A DNA stretch of 64,000 bases from Eremothecium cymbalariae DBVPG#7215 (taxonomy: Eukaryota; Ascomycota; Saccharomycetes; Saccharomycetales; Saccharomycetaceae), in assembly GCF_000235365.1 (NCBI RefSeq), contig NC_016456.1:248001-312000 (forward strand), in the 5' to 3' direction. A program made the translations under genes and the position numbers. Below the pieces are notes generated by a model. The model saw only the letters and a list, made by a program, of their open reading frames with translations, was not told where the DNA came from and searched no databases. Of the stretch, positions 42,401-52,058 are shown in pieces. How positions within the stretch are numbered: the first letter of the stretch is position 1; each line of letters opens with the position of its first letter.

Positions 42401-43488
42401 AAGGAAATTCAAACTATGCTTCTCAAAAGGAAATGAACGAGGCCGGGTCTCCTATAACCAATATGAATGAAAATAATTTAAATGGAACTGATGTCCCCCC
42501 ACAACAAGCACCTGCTTTGGGATACTTCAATATTGATAAGCCAATATCACCTCCTGCTGTGCGCACACCAACAGTTAAAAGTGTCCAGGATTCTTTTTCA
42601 CAACAAACTACACCTAAACACGGATTACCCTCCCAACATCTGCCCTCAATTCAGCTGCGTAATCCAGTTCCTGAAAGGAAGGTTACTACCCATCCACAGT
42701 TAACGTCGCTTACAACACAACCGGTACCGCAGAAACGGCTTCCCCAAATACAATCAATGCCCCAGCATTCAGTTCATTTTTCATCTGGTACACAGGTTCA
42801 TGAAACACAAGCGTCTGATATTAGTAGAAGATCCTCAATCAGAAGTTTATTGAATGAAAACAATAGTGCAACAATATCAAGAAAATCGTCGCCACCAGTT
42901 GTCGATAAGATTGAAACAACAGGATCTAGCGTTATAATCCAAGAGTTGAATGCCTCAACATTTAGTAAGAGTTTCCAAAAAGGCAGCACTAGTAACAACC
43001 CCTATGCAGTAGGCAACCCAAGTAGTACTTTTGGCTCATCTACAAGCTCCTCAACCCAAGCTAGTGCCACTGTTCCCCCTCATTCCCCATGGTCCTCGAT
43101 TACTTCAATCTTGAACCCAGCACAACAAACTACTTTACTAAAGGCACCATTACAAAAGCAACCTTTACAAAGACAAAACTCTCCAACCGCTTTCAATTTC
43201 ATCCCTTCATTTACTCAATCAACAGAGAGAGGCACCTTAAATACGTCTCTCCCTCCAGTCCTTCCACTGGTCACTGCCAACTCTTCAACGGCCCGCCAGC
43301 AACACTCTGTCCCTTCTCCGCCCCAACGTCCACTACAACAACCAACATTTAATTTCGCAAATGACCCTCTGGCTGCCTTAGCTGCTGTCGCTTCGGCTCC
43401 AGAAGCTCTCGGACTAATCTCAAATAGCACTAATAATACATCTAGGAATGGTAATAGAGATGGCTACCCTTCTTCCTCTCAGAAATGA
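39415..43488 (+). CDS. SNT1: Snt1, SANT-domain subunit of the Set3C histone deacetylase complex
   Basis: Scaffold of the Set3 complex (with Set3, Hos2, Sif2 and others), related to animal SMRT/N-CoR; it represses meiotic genes and shapes transcription kinetics (YCR033W). The first ATG is 39415, giving MPISQRLGEKKRYHYSG, which matches the yeast start. Residues 1-310 are low-complexity Ser/Tyr/Asn. An Asp/Glu-rich run lies near residues 375-405. SANT 1 is at about 673-733 (TFSDQEHEQFVEAYLSYPKR) and SANT 2 at about 939-985 (YWSVRESDMFPSLLKEYG). The C-terminal 370 residues are Ser/Thr/Pro/Gln-rich. It has 1,357 residues, somewhat longer than yeast (1,226). Confidence 0.94.
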   Translation: MPISQRLGEKKRYHYSGNSRNSSYSRGGHHSHNPTQYHHTGPTPNQTVSTSHGSPSISQGTDSRPSRYDPKVSLNNKSFSPRTGSRYNPDPSTSSPLKKNAPDLISRYSGTSSLSHSRYNPQVGPPPLTAPTATTGPYQGYNSYGNQYSSVNRHKPRTLDTTDLHDNTLGSNGYASNSGKWRDSNMLSSSSSSSNMTNQQLDYDAGNSAAPLSASQHYRRSNSAGNSTPKYYRNINYGTKYGYKPKHNGNDGIDDRYEMPKSKKNFDNQHSLGSSLINSVPMTTKKIGKRVANAHKRIDLKLEENVCLDDSENESIKSVENQSIYYGNMKTHIDAELTDEQYMESREEERYKKKRENDGMGQLKVADIRDQDGGKDKDDEDHDDEEDEKEEEDEDEEEHGDEMDTDDINHRSTRFPTTVEELAFEMQKDSMLYSDYTDPLAQRPHVPKSLPESLPYPEPLNPVEGCIFPMLEPEMKLWLLKNRPRKERISKQTYLLKVPIKELSEYPFMSQNILIHKQAIRPILLSAISKLKHYEFLRTIQLKKKFLELQDDWTSKCDRMDKMSERIRRQEIEEKKRIEEEERKHEEKQRALQVQQSQSGLSRRRNRADFVDDAEIESVLLQIDPDYKHHQLAATIPPMIIDPVKKYSIKFKDVSNLVTDKDAWASRVITDAIDTFSDQEHEQFVEAYLSYPKRFGKISNYMGGLRTPEECALHYYKTKKAVKYKKLIMEKNKKRKSSVPRRRKEKEREKERSKQKLGSPDTDVAMDERSRTEEPEVEFEKTKVVMEQVEVKVMDEKDRKDRKGGMDRNENDIPYIDVKPTNSTALNVIDNDNATEDEDEYPHAPAIEVQDPAIANMKTPIVGEQGSRKRTIDEVKFVNTEGSYQPQSGAKEVSLELTQDHQPTQVSSKSEFKDIPGDEEEGSFGSIKKRPKNIDSHHRSSYWSVRESDMFPSLLKEYGSQWHLISDKLGTKSTTMVRNYYQRKAEAKGWQPLLEEGNSNYASQKEMNEAGSPITNMNENNLNGTDVPPQQAPALGYFNIDKPISPPAVRTPTVKSVQDSFSQQTTPKHGLPSQHLPSIQLRNPVPERKVTTHPQLTSLTTQPVPQKRLPQIQSMPQHSVHFSSGTQVHETQASDISRRSSIRSLLNENNSATISRKSSPPVVDKIETTGSSVIIQELNASTFSKSFQKGSTSNNPYAVGNPSSTFGSSTSSSTQASATVPPHSPWSSITSILNPAQQTTLLKAPLQKQPLQRQNSPTAFNFIPSFTQSTERGTLNTSLPPVLPLVTANSSTARQQHSVPSPPQRPLQQPTFNFANDPLAALAAVASAPEALGLISNSTNNTSRNGNRDGYPSSSQK

Positions 43489-43894
43489 GGCACCCTTTAC
43501 TGCTACTCTATCGCTACGGACACTACCGTACATATATAATACTATATCTATGAATGACTATCACTAGTATCAAAATGTACACTTAAATTTAATTTTGTAA
43601 TACTATACTATAAATTCAATATTACATCTTCCGCAAGGTATTGTATTTGTAATTGTGTCTACTTGTTCAGCTAAGCTTTCCGTGTTCCTCCAACGAACTT
43701 CCACTCGAGCCTTTCTTTTTTGTCATCACATCCAACCGAACTCGGTGTTAGTTAAAACGAAATATTTGATTTGGAAATAAAATATTATTCACGTTCAGAC
43801 CCACTTTGCTATTTAATTAGGAAGAATTGTTGAACTCAATTGCCGGTATTGCTTTGACGGTCATCCAAGCACTTTTTCAGTCAATTGAAGTGAT
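43489..43894. promoter_or_regulatory. SNT1 3' flank and elongase promoter
   Basis: A 406-bp tandem spacer on the plus strand. It is AT-rich with a TATATAATACTATAT stretch near 43533-43547. I recognise no specific operator or RNA gene. Confidence 0.5.
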
Positions 43895-44953
43895 ATGAAT
43901 ATGTTATCCTTATTTCATACACACAAAAGTACGATTTTGGAAAAGTATCCAAAAATTATTTCCTATATACCATGTGTGGATAGACCATTTTTCAATATTT
44001 ACTTGTGGGACTATTTTAACAGATGGACTACTTTGATCACCAAGGGTAGATATGTTCCTAATGAATTCTACTTTGTTCCTGGGGAGTTGCCCTTGAGTGA
44101 TATAAAGCATGTTATTGCAGCTATTGCGACGTACTATGTTGTTATATTTGGCGGCAGAGCAGTGTTAAAGAACTCTGAGCCATTTAAGTTGAACTTTTTG
44201 TTTCAATTACACAATCTGTTCTTGACTTGTGCTTCGCTGCTTCTTTTAGTTTTGATGATTGAGCAGATAATTCCTATTATAGTCAATCATGGGTTGTTTT
44301 ATGCTATGTGCAATATTGGTACTTGGACTCAACCTCTCGTTACATTGTATTACATGAATTATCTTCTCAAATACGTTGAGTTTATTGATACTTTGTTTTT
44401 GGTGTTGAAACATAAGAAGTTGTCCTTTTTGCACACCTATCATCATGGCGCCACTGCATTGTTATGTTTCACGCAAATGACAGGTAGTAGTACACTTTCA
44501 TGGGTTCCAATTACCTTAAACCTTGCGGTTCATGTTCTTATGTATTGGTACTATTTCTTAGCAGCAAGAGGCATTAGAGTCTGGTGGAAGGAATGGGTCA
44601 CAAGATGCCAAATCATCCAGTTTATTTTGGATATTGGCTTTATTTATTTTGCTGTATACATGAAGGTTGCTCATGATTATTTCCCTAGTTTACCGCATTA
44701 TGGTGGCTGTTCTGCCTCTACAGCGGCTGCGATATCCGGATGTGCGATCATCTCTTCTTATTTGTTCTTGTTTATTGCATTTTACATTGAAGTTTACAGA
44801 CGTAAGAATACGAAGAAATCTAGAGTGGTAAAGCGAGTTCGCGGAGGAGTCGCTGCAAGAGTTAACGAATATGTCAATGTTGACGTGAAAAATGTGGCTA
44901 CGCCATCACCTTCACCAAAGCCAAAGAACAAAAAGAAGAGTTTTATGCGCTGA
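43895..44953 (+). CDS. ELO2: Very-long-chain fatty acid elongase, ELO1/ELO2 ancestor type
   Basis: ER 3-ketoacyl-CoA synthase that extends fatty acids, counterpart of the Elo2/Fen1 (YCR034W) and Elo1 (YJL196C) pair; it supports sphingolipid very-long-chain acids. Seven or so membrane spans are visible. The catalytic histidine box is H180-T-Y-H183-H184, preceded by KYVEFIDTLFLVLKHKKLSFL. The C-terminus is lysine-rich (KPKNKKKSFMR), as in ER-retained elongases. It has 352 residues against 347 for Elo2, and the strand and neighbours match the chromosome III copy (SNT1 to the left, RRP43 to the right). Elo2-like rather than Elo1-like is judged from size and tail. Confidence 0.93.
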   Translation: MNMLSLFHTHKSTILEKYPKIISYIPCVDRPFFNIYLWDYFNRWTTLITKGRYVPNEFYFVPGELPLSDIKHVIAAIATYYVVIFGGRAVLKNSEPFKLNFLFQLHNLFLTCASLLLLVLMIEQIIPIIVNHGLFYAMCNIGTWTQPLVTLYYMNYLLKYVEFIDTLFLVLKHKKLSFLHTYHHGATALLCFTQMTGSSTLSWVPITLNLAVHVLMYWYYFLAARGIRVWWKEWVTRCQIIQFILDIGFIYFAVYMKVAHDYFPSLPHYGGCSASTAAAISGCAIISSYLFLFIAFYIEVYRRKNTKKSRVVKRVRGGVAARVNEYVNVDVKNVATPSPSPKPKNKKKSFMR

Positions 44954-45270
44954 ATTTATAGATTATGATTTAGTGCTAAAGCTTTGCAGTTTGGCACATT
45001 TCGATTGAATGATAATGTGCGATGATTTTGCATCTCAATAATACCTTGTAAACTATTAATCGATAAAATCTTCAGATGTACACTATTCTCTGTTGGACGA
45101 GCAAGCGAAGATTGTGTACTAAGTAATGATATCTGTAGTTTTTCAAATAGTCCCGTTATTCATATACACCTTATTTAATAATTCTCATTAATCGTACAAG
45201 GAATATGCAACTTCTATAAACCGGGAGTGGTGGACTTTTTTTGCAGCACTCGAGTAAAGTCATCTACTAA
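44954..45270. other. Convergent spacer elongase/RRP43
   Basis: A 317-bp AT-rich spacer between two 3' ends. No gene, repeat or structured element is seen beyond ordinary 3'-end sequence. Confidence 0.5.
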
Positions 45271-46425
45271 TCAAAGTATCTTGGATGCTAGATCTTGAGA
45301 CCTTTTTTTAGCTAGCCTGAATGCACTTTTGATGATCTCGGGGCTGACATTTGATGTGCCTCCAATAAGCGTCACACTTTTAAAGCTTCCATCAGCATCT
45401 GTGATCACGGATATTGTCGATGTAATAGAGGTTTCCTCAGCCTCACCTTGCAAATCTGCAACCAAGATAGTATTTTGTCTATCTAGTTCCATTTGGTCAT
45501 CATCTTCAGGCAACTGCACGTCGGGATCAACATCGATAACTCCACAACGAGAAGCGTATGCAATGTTAGATTTATTTAATGATAGTTGTACACTTTGATC
45601 TGGGTCACACAGAAGATCGTATGTTTCTCTGATTGTCGCCGTACGGCCACGGGTTCTCACGGGAATTTTTAAATCCGTAGCACGCTCATCAACAAAAGCT
45701 CTAGGCAATTGAACGGTCTGCAAAGCATACATTAACGAGTTCCAGCAAAGTTCATACAACGGTCCATCACGACTGAAAACTTTGATTTTTGCGTATAAGC
45801 AATAGTTCCACTTTCTTGTTTGCTTATAGCTCAAAATTTTAATCAAATCCGCGCTTTCCATATCATCAGAATCAGGGTAAAGAATAGCAGGCTTACCGTC
45901 CCTATCTGTGGTTCTTATTCCGCATATGACTTCTAATGCTTTTTTGGGGATTATTCCAGAACTTCGGATATCATCGTGTAACATTTGTGATATAATCATT
46001 TCCTCATCAGTTGGTAAACCAACTCTTCCGCGCTCTATATCCACAACAGGATAAACTGTCGCAAAGTCACTTTTATCGTAAGTGCCCATTGAAGATTCTT
46101 TAGGTTCAAAACCGTCGTCCTCTTGCAATTCATTACTCGAAAGCGTATCTTCGACAATACCACCCGTGATCGAAGTTATTACAATCGTACTACCCGACTT
46201 CAACACATTGGAACCAAGAATATTGTTTGAATTGGTATTATTACATTTAGGACTGTATCTTGATAGGTTCCCATCACTAGTTTCAACTTCTCTAAACTCT
46301 TCAAACGCGCGGAGACATGGTCTCACACCCAGAGAAAGATGCCTTTGTAGGGATAATTCCGGAGATATACGGGCTAAAACTCGAGGCGGAAACACGATAG
46401 GAGTGAATTCAACCGATTCAGACAT
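45271..46425 (-). CDS. RRP43: Rrp43, exosome core subunit (RNase PH fold)
   Basis: Catalytically inert RNase PH-like subunit of the nine-member exosome ring, for 3' RNA processing and decay in nucleus and cytoplasm (YCR035C). The start MSESVEFTPIVFPPRVLARI, SLQRHLSLGVRPCLRAFEEF and a C-terminal block with DADGSFKSVTLIGGTSNVSP match the family. It has 384 residues against 394 in yeast. It is divergent from RBK1 across 258 bp, which contain a GTCACGTGAT site. No catalytic phosphorolytic residues are expected in this subunit. Confidence 0.94.
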   Translation of the reverse strand: MSESVEFTPIVFPPRVLARISPELSLQRHLSLGVRPCLRAFEEFREVETSDGNLSRYSPKCNNTNSNNILGSNVLKSGSTIVITSITGGIVEDTLSSNELQEDDGFEPKESSMGTYDKSDFATVYPVVDIERGRVGLPTDEEMIISQMLHDDIRSSGIIPKKALEVICGIRTTDRDGKPAILYPDSDDMESADLIKILSYKQTRKWNYCLYAKIKVFSRDGPLYELCWNSLMYALQTVQLPRAFVDERATDLKIPVRTRGRTATIRETYDLLCDPDQSVQLSLNKSNIAYASRCGVIDVDPDVQLPEDDDQMELDRQNTILVADLQGEAEETSITSTISVITDADGSFKSVTLIGGTSNVSPEIIKSAFRLAKKRSQDLASKIL

Positions 46426-46683
46426 CTTATATTACTGATATGGACAGACATAATGGAGTAGAATGTTCTTTAGTTCAATGTATGAGCTTCATGTAAAATG
46501 AAAAAAAATCATTCAGAATGATCTACTACACGTCACGTGATTCACATACATGGGCAGATCTCATTTCTGATTCATCACTCATTAATATAAGTACGTGATC
46601 TAGGTCTGTAACGCTACTCCAAGGTACTTAACGGGCTAAGAATATTGGTTCAGTTCTCACCGGGAGTTTTTAAAGGCTGCAAT
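46426..46683. promoter_or_regulatory. Divergent promoter RRP43/RBK1 with a Cbf1-type site
   Basis: The sequence GTCACGTGAT at 46532-46541 fits the Cbf1/CDEI consensus RTCACRTG. There is no AT-rich CDEII plus CDEIII next to it, so it is a promoter site and not a centromere. Confidence 0.6.
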
Positions 46684-47688
46684 ATGGGTATTACAGTTAT
46701 TGGTTCGCTTAACTATGATTTAGTGACCTTCACAGATCACATTCCCAACATGGGTGAGACAATATCTGGAAAGTGCTTCGAAACGCACGTAGGAGGTAAA
46801 GGGTTGAATCAAGCAATTGCATTGAGTAATTTAAAACCGGACTCTATTGCGGAGGCAGTAAGGATGGTGGGGAATATTGGGGAAGACTCTTTTGGTTCCG
46901 AACTGTTAAGGGTTGGTAGAACAAGCGGTCTTAATATGGAATATGTCGGGAGGCATGATGATGTTAGAACTGGTACTGCTACCATCTTGGTTGAAGAATC
47001 GAGTGGGCAGAATAGAATTATTTGTGTAAGTGGGGCAAACATGAAAACCGTATTTGATAAGGAGAGACTTCAATTAGTCTTCCCCGCAAAAGGTGGGAGT
47101 AGTGAAGAATATGTTATATTACAACATGAAATCCCCGACCCATGCTCAATTATGCATTGGCTTCGAGAAAACAGACCTGAACATCTGATAGTGTTTAACC
47201 CATCTCCATTTCAACATTTGGATCCCCTTGACTGGAAGGCGGTTGACATTTTAGTTGTTAACGAGGTTGAGGCGTTACAGTTACTTTCATCTCTGTACGA
47301 TAACAATGATGTAGCACGTTACCAGTCATTGGTTGAGACTAATCTAATTGAAGGCTATACCATGATAGCGCAAGAATTTAAGAGTAGGAAAGTCCTTAAT
47401 AGCAATGGGCCTGGAGTAATTATTATAACATTAGGCGAAAACGGGATTATCTATACGTCAAGGACACAGTCAGACATATCCTATTTTCCTGCTACTCATA
47501 TAGATAATGTCATAGATACAACAGCCGCTGGAGATACATTCTTAGGCGGTGTCGTGATGCAGCTATATAATGGGTCAACTTTGCACGATGCTGTGAAGTT
47601 TGCTGCCTATGCAAGTGCGATAGCTATTACTAGAAAGGGCGCATCGAACAGTATACCAAGCTATGCAGAAGTCATGGAAAAATTATGA
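46684..47688 (+). CDS. RBK1: Rbk1, ribokinase (PfkB family)
   Basis: Cytosolic kinase that phosphorylates D-ribose at O5 for the pentose phosphate pathway (YCR036W). The first in-frame ATG is 46684 (MGITVIGSLNYDLV). The PfkB N-terminal motif is VGGKGLNQAIALSNL near residues 35-50. The C-terminal motif is DTTAAGDTFLGGVV, with the catalytic base at Asp284. The ATP-site NGPGVIIITLGENG precedes it. It has 334 residues against 333 in yeast, complete. It is convergent with UBP12, with only about 40 bp between stops. Confidence 0.96.
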   Translation: MGITVIGSLNYDLVTFTDHIPNMGETISGKCFETHVGGKGLNQAIALSNLKPDSIAEAVRMVGNIGEDSFGSELLRVGRTSGLNMEYVGRHDDVRTGTATILVEESSGQNRIICVSGANMKTVFDKERLQLVFPAKGGSSEEYVILQHEIPDPCSIMHWLRENRPEHLIVFNPSPFQHLDPLDWKAVDILVVNEVEALQLLSSLYDNNDVARYQSLVETNLIEGYTMIAQEFKSRKVLNSNGPGVIIITLGENGIIYTSRTQSDISYFPATHIDNVIDTTAAGDTFLGGVVMQLYNGSTLHDAVKFAAYASAIAITRKGASNSIPSYAEVMEKL

Positions 47689-47729
47689 ATATGGACTAGA
47701 TAGATATCTAGGATAAGTTGAAAATTAAG

Positions 47730-50700
47730 CTAGCTAACAGATGGGGAATCAGGAATGCTTTCATTTCTTGTTGGGCCTATTTTCGTGTTTTCAGTATTCT
47801 CGTCAGAAATTGACCCAGTCGATGAGCATGGAGTGGATTCTGGCGATGCAATATCAGAAGATTGTGAATTATACGTCTTTTGCAACAACCTCAACTTCCT
47901 CCTGCTATTGTTGTGATTGTCTTCATCATTTCCACTAACTCTACTTCCATCGCCGACCTCCAGGCTAGCTATACTATAGTCACTATTTGGACTAATCATG
48001 CCTTTGATTGGAATAGATCCACGTTGGTCTACTCTGCCATCCGCAAGAGTAAGTAAATGTACAGTTTCTCGTTTATCTTCATCTTCTGTTTCCTCATCTT
48101 CTAAAGATTGTTCTTGATTGTGTTCACTTTCATCCTCATTATCAGATCTACTTTCAGTGTACAAATCTAGCACAGCATCGTTGAATTGTTTCATTCTTTC
48201 ATCATATTTTTGTCTAGATTTGTTTATAATATCACATAAATACTGACTTCCCACGTAATTAGACTCCGTCCGTCTTCTATAGAATAACAAATATGCAGAA
48301 CCAGCTATACTACGTTCGGGAACTGTTTCGTTTACTCTGGAATCGTCAAAATAATACCATTTGTTGTCAAGAAAATTTTTGACATATGCTGTATAGTGAC
48401 CACCTCCAAGGCCACCATAATGATTGTCAACAGCTATTAAATCATAGATGGTACCTTTTTTATCGTCCTTATAGACAAGATATGGTGACATATCCAAATC
48501 TGTAATTGGGAAATGCACTATATCGCCAATTTTGTCACTAAAAGACCTTTGATTTTCAAATCTTTTCAAATGTATCAGTAAAATATCAGGGGTATTCCAT
48601 AACTCGATCTGTTTTGTTGCTTGGCGATGCTCTTTACAACTTGGACAATACCATGAATCAGTAGCTCCAAGTACCTCTGGAGTTGAAAACAATGTTAAAC
48701 AATCATGCAATGTAATCTTCTTCTCTTCTTGGGCATTCCGTTCTCTTTTACTTGCTTCTAATTCAGTATTAGGTACTTCCCCAGGTGAATCCCAATTAAC
48801 CTTTAATGAACTGTTGAACACTTCGTCATACGATTTACTATTCCACTCACAGATAATCGCATTTTGAGCCTTAATTAGTTTCTCGCGAGGAATATCGTTC
48901 AAGGTATCTGCAACTAGATCTAATGAATGCTCTTCACTAGATTCAGCCTTTTGTAAGTCTTGGTTGTCGATGGATACTTCGATATCCATGTCTGAATCAG
49001 ACGACTGCGTATGAGGTCCAATATTTTGAGAGGTTACATTTAATATGGAAGCATCTTCGCTTTCGCAAAAGTTATTGCAACCGGAATATTCGATGTTAGG
49101 ATTCTCCACGCTTCCCTCCAAACCGATAGAAGCATAGTTATATGCATCCCATAAAACTTGATCTAAATTTGCAGTGATATCTTTAACTTTACTAAAGGTC
49201 ACATGAGGTTCAGGTGTCCAAAGATCGTTACGCGCAGACCTAGGATATGGCTGAGAAGCAAATCTAGATCTCTGATTATTTATCTGCCCATCGTAAATCT
49301 TTATTTTAAAGAACTTTTCGGGAGGCTGTTCAGGGTTGATATACTTTAACTCGGTTGCTACAGCTTCCGGCTGTAAACCTGGATATTTTTTTTGCAATAC
49401 GGGTAGCTGGTCCAATGTAATGGTATCGTTTTTCTTTGATGCTAATGTAAATTCTGTGAAACCACCTGACCATTGGATAAATGCATTTTCTAATTTCTGT
49501 AATATGACGCCATAATCAGATTGTTCTTCCTCAGAAAGTGAAATGAAAAACGGGAAACCACACAATTTCGCAGACCTGAATCCATCTTCAATCACGGTGT
49601 TCATAACTGGTACAACCAAATCATTCTCACTTCTGGGAACTTCATAGAATACCACTACATCACTGTCACTTATTAACTCATGGATTGGAAGGTATTGTGA
49701 ATCGGCACGTGAAGCTTCATAGTTGTTATAAAATTGATGATTGAATACTTCAGCGCCCAGCAGATCTGCTGTATTCATACCGGTACATCTTGCAACATAT
49801 TTCTTTAAGTCACAATAAGTGTCGGTTTTATTTAACTCGACTTCAAAAGTGTATGGAGGAGAACTATGTGGAAAAATGAGCACCTTATTTGACCAAGTAC
49901 TGTCCACAGGTAACGGCAAAGTTAAATCATTATAAGGATCAAACGTAGTCGACACCTTTTTGCATGTGGGACAAATTAATGTTGATTTGTAAAGGCCGAC
50001 AAATAGATCCAAAATTACCGAATCGTTTCTCAGCTTATGTTTAAGCCATGTGTCATCCGCTAACTTTTTGATGGTCTCGAATTCAGTCACATCATCTGTA
50101 GGGTTTAATTCTGGTTTTTCAACGTATGGCTTATCTACAATCCTGTTCAAATCTTCATGCAAACCATCTAACAAAAAGGCGAGAAACTCCTGAGAATCTT
50201 GCTGTTGGTATCCAGCAAACATGGAGTTTAAATGGCCAATTGTAGTTTTAAAATGTCTGGGAGAGTAACTCGAGATGAGGTTATTTCGTTTTCCAAATAA
50301 AGACTGGATCAAAGTTCCAAATGCCCAAGCAATATGGCCTTTGTGACCTAAGGGATTATCGACATTAATTTCTTTCTCATAAGCATTGTACAAGAAATAA
50401 TCCTTAAATTCAGGAATATGAACAAGACATTGTAACGCAGAATTCATGTAACATGTATTTCCAAGATTTCCTAAACCAACAGTACCATTTGAGGGTGTCA
50501 TCTGATTGTAAATGTAATAGTTAGATGCCCAATGCTGGTTCTTAGCAGGAGGTTTTAGTTCCACAGCAAGGTCAATAGTTTCAGAATCATAGTCTTTGAT
50601 TGAATATGAGAGTTGTTCAGATTTGATTAAGTGCTTCATGGGAAACTCTACGAACGTGGATGGCTTTATTTTATAGTTGGTCGTTAGGTAGTCGTTAACA

Positions 50701-51524
50701 TTCTCGGATGCTGACGGTTTATCCTTTATATACCACGTTCTAAAGTTAGTTACATCGATATCAACACTTGATTCTCTTTCACAAAATAACTTCATTGCCC
50801 TGGTAACAACATCTTCCATAGTACTTAACCTAGACATCGTAAAAAAAATGGGAACCTGTGCGTTACACTTATAATTTTGTGTGTCTTCATTAATGGTTAA
50901 ATAATGTACCATGAACTTTGGTCTATCATACTCCACTATCAATTGACCCCCGGCATCTTTAACAAGCACTGTGTAAAATGGGAAAGAACCCTCCGTCACT
51001 CCATACCATTCATACCACCGGTTAAATACGGGTTCAGGAACTGCAATATATGGATTCAGATCGAAGGGCGCAAGAATCAGATTAGCTCTATCTAAAACAA
51101 CAGACTTAATATCCATTTGCCCTAAAGCAGTATAATCTGTCTGATTTTGATCCAAAAATTTAGTCGACCACTGACTAGGCACGATGTACATCTTGTCACC
51201 CTCCGTAGATGCCTTTACAAACTCCTCCCAAAGCTTATTAACAATAACTCGCTGCTCCTCCAAAGATGGGATCGCGTCAACCAACATTGAATCACTATCA
51301 TCTGAAAAAGCAACCAGTCTTGTGGGCTGTTCATTAAGGCTATTTTCAGAGACTAGGGTGCCAACGGCACAATCTTCAGATGAATTCAAGTTGGTCTGTA
51401 TAGTATCAACTTCCGCCTGCCAATTGTCCAATGATGCCACGTCTTCTTTAGTCTGCGTCCCCTCTAACTCCTCCAGTAATGGTCCCCCGTGCACAACGTT
51501 ATCCTGGCTCTTCAACTTATTCAT
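47730..51524 (-). CDS. UBP12: Ubp12, ubiquitin-specific protease (DUSP-USP)
   Basis: Deubiquitinase of the USP15 type (YJL197W); in yeast it acts on substrates including the mitofusin Fzo1. A DUSP domain lies at about residues 85-220 (WEEFVKASTEGDKMYIVP). The USP core begins GLGNLGNTCYMNSALQCL with nucleophile Cys358, and has a large insert with ubiquitin-like sequence. The zinc-binding pairs are LICPTCKK and WYCPSCKE. The catalytic His is His1043 in GGGHYTAYVKN. The C-terminal 170 residues are acidic and disordered. It has 1,264 residues against 1,254 in yeast, complete. Confidence 0.96.
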   Translation of the reverse strand: MNKLKSQDNVVHGGPLLEELEGTQTKEDVASLDNWQAEVDTIQTNLNSSEDCAVGTLVSENSLNEQPTRLVAFSDDSDSMLVDAIPSLEEQRVIVNKLWEEFVKASTEGDKMYIVPSQWSTKFLDQNQTDYTALGQMDIKSVVLDRANLILAPFDLNPYIAVPEPVFNRWYEWYGVTEGSFPFYTVLVKDAGGQLIVEYDRPKFMVHYLTINEDTQNYKCNAQVPIFFTMSRLSTMEDVVTRAMKLFCERESSVDIDVTNFRTWYIKDKPSASENVNDYLTTNYKIKPSTFVEFPMKHLIKSEQLSYSIKDYDSETIDLAVELKPPAKNQHWASNYYIYNQMTPSNGTVGLGNLGNTCYMNSALQCLVHIPEFKDYFLYNAYEKEINVDNPLGHKGHIAWAFGTLIQSLFGKRNNLISSYSPRHFKTTIGHLNSMFAGYQQQDSQEFLAFLLDGLHEDLNRIVDKPYVEKPELNPTDDVTEFETIKKLADDTWLKHKLRNDSVILDLFVGLYKSTLICPTCKKVSTTFDPYNDLTLPLPVDSTWSNKVLIFPHSSPPYTFEVELNKTDTYCDLKKYVARCTGMNTADLLGAEVFNHQFYNNYEASRADSQYLPIHELISDSDVVVFYEVPRSENDLVVPVMNTVIEDGFRSAKLCGFPFFISLSEEEQSDYGVILQKLENAFIQWSGGFTEFTLASKKNDTITLDQLPVLQKKYPGLQPEAVATELKYINPEQPPEKFFKIKIYDGQINNQRSRFASQPYPRSARNDLWTPEPHVTFSKVKDITANLDQVLWDAYNYASIGLEGSVENPNIEYSGCNNFCESEDASILNVTSQNIGPHTQSSDSDMDIEVSIDNQDLQKAESSEEHSLDLVADTLNDIPREKLIKAQNAIICEWNSKSYDEVFNSSLKVNWDSPGEVPNTELEASKRERNAQEEKKITLHDCLTLFSTPEVLGATDSWYCPSCKEHRQATKQIELWNTPDILLIHLKRFENQRSFSDKIGDIVHFPITDLDMSPYLVYKDDKKGTIYDLIAVDNHYGGLGGGHYTAYVKNFLDNKWYYFDDSRVNETVPERSIAGSAYLLFYRRRTESNYVGSQYLCDIINKSRQKYDERMKQFNDAVLDLYTESRSDNEDESEHNQEQSLEDEETEDEDKRETVHLLTLADGRVDQRGSIPIKGMISPNSDYSIASLEVGDGSRVSGNDEDNHNNSRRKLRLLQKTYNSQSSDIASPESTPCSSTGSISDENTENTKIGPTRNESIPDSPSVS

Positions 51525-52058
51525 TTGTAGTAACTAATTAATTTCACCTTCAATAGAGACAGCTGCGAGGAACGGAAAGTAGCAGTAATGAAGTAAAATA
51601 TCAGGATTTATAATCTACCCAGCGACAATAATGCGTAACTACCTCACAATTATACGTCCTGCTACCTCAGGTGAATGTAAAACTAGAAAATAAATAACCA
51701 AATATGCAATCAGGAACCAATATCAATTCTATTTAGATTAATTATGTAACTTAAACAACTCTTCTTAGGGTAGAAAATTTCCGCTTGATGGATGATAAAA
51801 GTTGTCTTAAATGAACGGAAACAAGAAGCATTTACGTATATAGTGATATGATAAAAGTTCAACTAAACTACTTAATTCTCAATGACCATGAAGACACTTC
51901 AGGGCGACAATGTTGCCTGAATTTATATCTGTTATTTGCTTGCGCATGTAGGTGTTCGTGACTGAATTATTTTGCGGTGCTGAGTCCTTTCTAGGAGCAG
52001 TTTGTGTAGATAAAGAAATCAAACTGAGTGCGAACCAAGGACATACAAGTTGGGATCG
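51525..52058. promoter_or_regulatory. UBP12 upstream / phosphate transporter 3' flank
   Basis: A 534-bp tandem spacer on the minus strand. AT-rich and without a recognisable operator, RNA gene or repeat. Confidence 0.5.

Noticed and set aside
46500..46620. GTCACGTGAT as a centromere CDEI
   Set aside because: No AT-rich CDEII or CDEIII follows; it sits in a 258-bp divergent promoter.
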